Origin: Gillisia sp.
GTDB taxonomy: Bacteria > Bacteroidota > Bacteroidia > Flavobacteriales > Flavobacteriaceae
Length of the DNA: 64,000 nucleotides
Reading direction: 5' to 3'
Assembly: GCA_024635655.1 (NCBI GenBank)
Contig: JAGXIL010000007.1
Span: forward strand, 152,250-216,249
Shown here: positions 62,064 through 64,000 of the stretch, piece by piece
How positions within the stretch are numbered: the stretch's first letter is position 1
How the letters are laid out: every line of letters starts with the position of its first letter
The notes under the pieces: model-generated
What the model was told of the DNA's origin: nothing
Databases searched by the model: none
The model's input: only the letters and a program-made list of their open reading frames with translations
Made by a program: the position numbers and the translations under genes

Positions 62064-62493
62064 ATTGTATAGTGTAGATTGTAAAATGATCTAAGAATGA
62101 ATTATTTTAAGGAGTTGAAAGTTTGGCAGAAGGCTATTGATTTAGTAACTGAAACTTATTCGAAAAGCCAAGCTTTTCCAAAGGAAGAAATTTATGGATT
62201 AACGTCACAAATACGCAGGTCTGCAGTATCAATTCCTTCAAACATTGCAGAAGGTTGTGGCAGAAAATCAAATAAAGATTTTTCTAATTTTCTGGGTATA
62301 GCTCTTGGCTCTGCATTTGAATTTGAGACCCAACTCATTATTTGCAAAAATTTGGGTTTTATAAATGTAAGAGACTTTCTAAAACTGGAAAGTGAAGTAT
62401 TTCATATTCAAAATATGTTAATCAGATTACAGTCTACGTTATAATAAATAAATTATATTTTTTCAATGTACATTATACAAAATACAATATACT
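62061..62493. mobile_element. Four-helix-bundle gene with inverted-repeat flanks inserted between fadN and fadA
   Basis: A unit of about 430 bases between two operon genes. The left flank has TTGTATAGTGTAGATTGTAA (62065-62084 and two more A). The right flank, read on the reverse strand (62480-62459), is TTGTATAATGTACATTGAAA and two more A. These match at 19 of 22 positions as inverted repeats. Both flanks also have 7-base periodicity. A single small gene lies inside. There is no transposase, so mobility would have to be non-autonomous. I do not see an obvious target-site duplication. Confidence 0.55.
62097..62444 (+). CDS. Four-helix-bundle protein (23S rRNA intervening sequence type)
   Basis: A 115-residue protein of the S23/IVP family. 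It starts MNYFKELKVWQKAIDLVTETY and carries the core YGLTSQIRRSAVSIPSNIAEGCGRKSNKDFSNFLGIALGSAFEFETQL, diagnostic for the family. Members were first found inside intervening sequences of 23S rRNA genes; many others lie free in genomes, and their role is unknown. The structure is a helical bundle that forms pentamers and is basic enough for nucleic-acid binding. Here it interrupts an otherwise standard beta-oxidation operon (fadN, fadA, fadE), with inverted-repeat flanks on both sides. Codon use is ordinary. Confidence 0.92.
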   Translation: MNYFKELKVWQKAIDLVTETYSKSQAFPKEEIYGLTSQIRRSAVSIPSNIAEGCGRKSNKDFSNFLGIALGSAFEFETQLIICKNLGFINVRDFLKLESEVFHIQNMLIRLQSTL

Positions 62494-63687
62494 ATGACTA
62501 GAACAGCATACATCGTAAAAGCATATAGGACCGCAGTAGGAAAAGCCCCCCGGGGAGTATTCAGGTTTAAAAGACCTGATGAACTGGCGGCAGAAACTAT
62601 TGAATATTTAATGAAAGATATCCCACAGCTGGATAAGAAGCGGGTTGATGATGTTATGGTTGGAAATGCCATGCCGGAAGCAGAACAGGGCCTTAACATG
62701 GGCCGGTTGATCTCTTTAATGGGATTAAAAATTGAAGACGTGCCGGGAGTAACTGTAAACCGTTATTGTGCATCAGGAATTGAAACTATAGCCATGGCCA
62801 CAGCAAAGATCCAGAACGGAATGTCTGATTGTATCATTGCCGGCGGGGTAGAAAGTATGAGCTATATTCCAATGGGAGGATACAAGCCCACACCAAACTA
62901 CGAATTGGCTAAAGAAGGCCATGAGGACTACTATTGGGGAATGGGATTGACTGCTGAAGAGGTAGCAAATCGCTATAATATCTCCAGGGAAGACCAAGAT
63001 GAATTTGCTTTTAACTCCCACCAAAAGGCATTAAAAGCTTTAAAGGAGGATAGGTTTAAAGAGCAGATCGTCCCCATTGAAATAGAAGAAAATTTTATTA
63101 ATGCTGAAGGGAAGAAAGAAACCAGAAAATATACAGTAACACAGGATGAAGGCCCAAGAGCTGATACTTCAAAAGAATTACTCGCAAAACTTCGTCCTGT
63201 TTTTGCCGAAGGTGGTAGTGTTACTGCAGGAAACGCATCGCAAATGAGTGATGGGGCAGCCTTTGTCCTTATTATGAGCGAGGAAATGGTGAAAGAACTA
63301 AACCTTGAACCTATAGCAAGAATGGTTAGTTATGGAGTTGCGGGGGTTGATCCTCGTGTGATGGGAATAAGTCCTGTAATTGCAGTTCCAAAGGCATTAA
63401 AACGTGCCGGCCTTAAGAAAGAAGATATGGAACTGGTAGAGCTTAATGAAGCTTTTGCTTCGCAGTCTCTTGCGGTAATTAGAGAAACCGGATTAGATCC
63501 TGATATTGTCAATGTGAATGGAGGAGCCATTGCTATGGGCCACCCATTGGGTTGTTCCGGGGCAAAACTCTCAGTACAGATCTTTGATGAAATGAGAAAA
63601 CGAAATCACCAAAATAAGCATTGTCTTGTGACCATGTGTGTTGGTACCGGTCAGGGTGCTGCCGGAGTTTTCGAATTTCTTAATTAA
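62494..63687 (+). CDS. fadA: Acetyl-CoA acyltransferase (thiolase)
   Basis: A 397-residue beta-ketothiolase that cleaves 3-ketoacyl-CoA to acetyl-CoA and shortened acyl-CoA. The nucleophile cysteine lies in VNRYCASGIETIAMA (near residue 92). The substrate/histidine motif is GGAIAMGHPLGCSGAK, and the second cysteine is in VTMCVGTGQGAAGVFE near the end. The N-terminus RTAYIVKAYRTAVGKAP is canonical. It follows the four-helix-bundle gene by 49 bases, and its ATG is the last unit of a 7-base periodic run. It completes the cycle with the fusion protein upstream and the acyl-CoA dehydrogenase downstream. Confidence 0.96.
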   Translation: MTRTAYIVKAYRTAVGKAPRGVFRFKRPDELAAETIEYLMKDIPQLDKKRVDDVMVGNAMPEAEQGLNMGRLISLMGLKIEDVPGVTVNRYCASGIETIAMATAKIQNGMSDCIIAGGVESMSYIPMGGYKPTPNYELAKEGHEDYYWGMGLTAEEVANRYNISREDQDEFAFNSHQKALKALKEDRFKEQIVPIEIEENFINAEGKKETRKYTVTQDEGPRADTSKELLAKLRPVFAEGGSVTAGNASQMSDGAAFVLIMSEEMVKELNLEPIARMVSYGVAGVDPRVMGISPVIAVPKALKRAGLKKEDMELVELNEAFASQSLAVIRETGLDPDIVNVNGGAIAMGHPLGCSGAKLSVQIFDEMRKRNHQNKHCLVTMCVGTGQGAAGVFEFLN

Positions 63688-63715
63688 ACAAGAGACAAGA
63701 GACAAGAAACAAGAC
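63688..63715 (+). repeat. ACAAGAG heptanucleotide array after fadA
   Basis: Four units of 7 bases: ACAAGAG, ACAAGAG, ACAAGAA and ACAAGAC. The first base follows the fadA stop codon (TAA, 63685-63687) directly. It is the second 7-base array in the window that abuts a stop codon; its sequence is unrelated to the GGTTCCA array at 48.3 kb. Confidence 0.9.
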
Positions 63716-63781
63716 TAAAAATATAATATAATCATAATGAGATATTTAGATTTTAAATACCTCAATTAATTTTCAATAAAA

Positions 63782-64000
63782 ATGAGTACACAAGCAGATA
63801 CAGAGAATAAAGACCTTCTTCGGGGAGGACAATTTATTGTAAAGGAATCTAAAGCAGAAGATGTTTTTACTCCTGAAGATTTTTCAGATGAGCAAAATAT
63901 GATGAAGGATTCTGTAAAGGAATTTGTAGACCGGGAGATCTGGCCCAGGAAGGAAGAATTTGAAAAGAAAAACTACCAGCTTACGGAAGATCTTATGCGA
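63782..64000 (+). CDS. fadE: Acyl-CoA dehydrogenase (3' end outside window)
   Basis: The first 73 residues run to the window end without a stop. The opening DLLRGGQFIVKESKAEDVFTPEDFSDEQNMMKDSVKEFVDREIWP is the typical N-terminus of the long FadE-type acyl-CoA dehydrogenases found with fadN and fadA in Bacillus and Bacteroidetes. It should catalyse the first, FAD-dependent step of each beta-oxidation cycle. The ATG at 63782 lies 94 bases after fadA, with the ACAAGAG array and an AT-rich stretch between; no terminator is seen, so it probably belongs to the operon. Confidence 0.85.
   Translation, partial: MSTQADTENKDLLRGGQFIVKESKAEDVFTPEDFSDEQNMMKDSVKEFVDREIWPRKEEFEKKNYQLTEDLMR

Overview
The window looks like chromosomal DNA of a marine or soil member of the Flavobacteriaceae, in the Gramella/Salegentibacter/Zunongwangia neighbourhood. 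The genus is an inference. The support is AT-rich DNA, Bacteroidetes-type promoters (TTG, about 19 bases, TAnnTTTG), AT-rich ribosome-binding regions, flavobacterial families (DUF4290, DUF4252, DUF4199, class IV aminotransferase next to a START-like protein, 'sensor of ECF-type sigma factor'), a 950-residue CarB and a single-chain PurL. Most of it is housekeeping. I see no prophage, insertion sequence with transposase, CRISPR array, rRNA operon or secretion cluster.

Layout. 1-6.8 kb: DUF4290 fragment, DUF493, a P-loop ATPase/recQ/fmt operon, an HU protein, YqgE, a class IV aminotransferase and a START-like protein. 6.9-11.9 kb: tRNA-Met, an APC permease, an exported methyltransferase-like protein, a sirtuin and purB. 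11.9-17.3 kb: an ECF sigma/anti-sigma/DUF4252 pair operon facing two tandem S41-protease lipoproteins. 17.3-22.7 kb: a vitamin B12 uptake locus (TonB receptor behind a cobalamin riboswitch, divergent btuFCD). 22.7-28.2 kb: rmuC, a serine hydrolase, a thioesterase, a BASS transporter and small lipoproteins. 28.2-36.5 kb: carB, rpmH, a TPR-like membrane protein, an odd thioredoxin-fold protein, lytic transglycosylase plus hydrolase, and mtaB. 36.6-43.9 kb: a decayed small membrane-protein gene, a GlmU-like protein, rpmE2, and an operon of DUF4199, glycosyltransferase, phosphosugar mutase and MsbA-like ABC exporter. 44.3-45.9 kb: a second ECF sigma/membrane protein/periplasmic sensor module. 46-53 kb: a BNR-repeat lipoprotein, an RsmB-type methyltransferase, a lamin-tail lipoprotein and purL. 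53.4-58.8 kb: acyl-CoA ligase, aldo/keto reductase, sialate esterase and manA. 59.1-64 kb: a MarR-controlled beta-oxidation operon (fadN-like, fadA, fadE).

The less ordinary signals are these. (i) A four-helix-bundle (23S intervening-sequence-type) gene sits inside the beta-oxidation operon, flanked by imperfect inverted repeats made of 7-base-periodic DNA; other 7-base-periodic arrays lie directly after two stop codons elsewhere. (ii) A small membrane-protein gene has two one-base deletions and a stop codon. (iii) There are two ECF sigma modules, one with a convincing self-type ECF promoter and one whose anti-sigma candidate carries a duplicated SGFKVP motif. (iv) The B12 riboswitch sits only on the receptor side of the locus. 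(v) Several enzymes have unusual features: CarB without its allosteric domain, a sirtuin without a zinc site, a thioredoxin fold with one catalytic cysteine, and a methyltransferase with a signal peptide.
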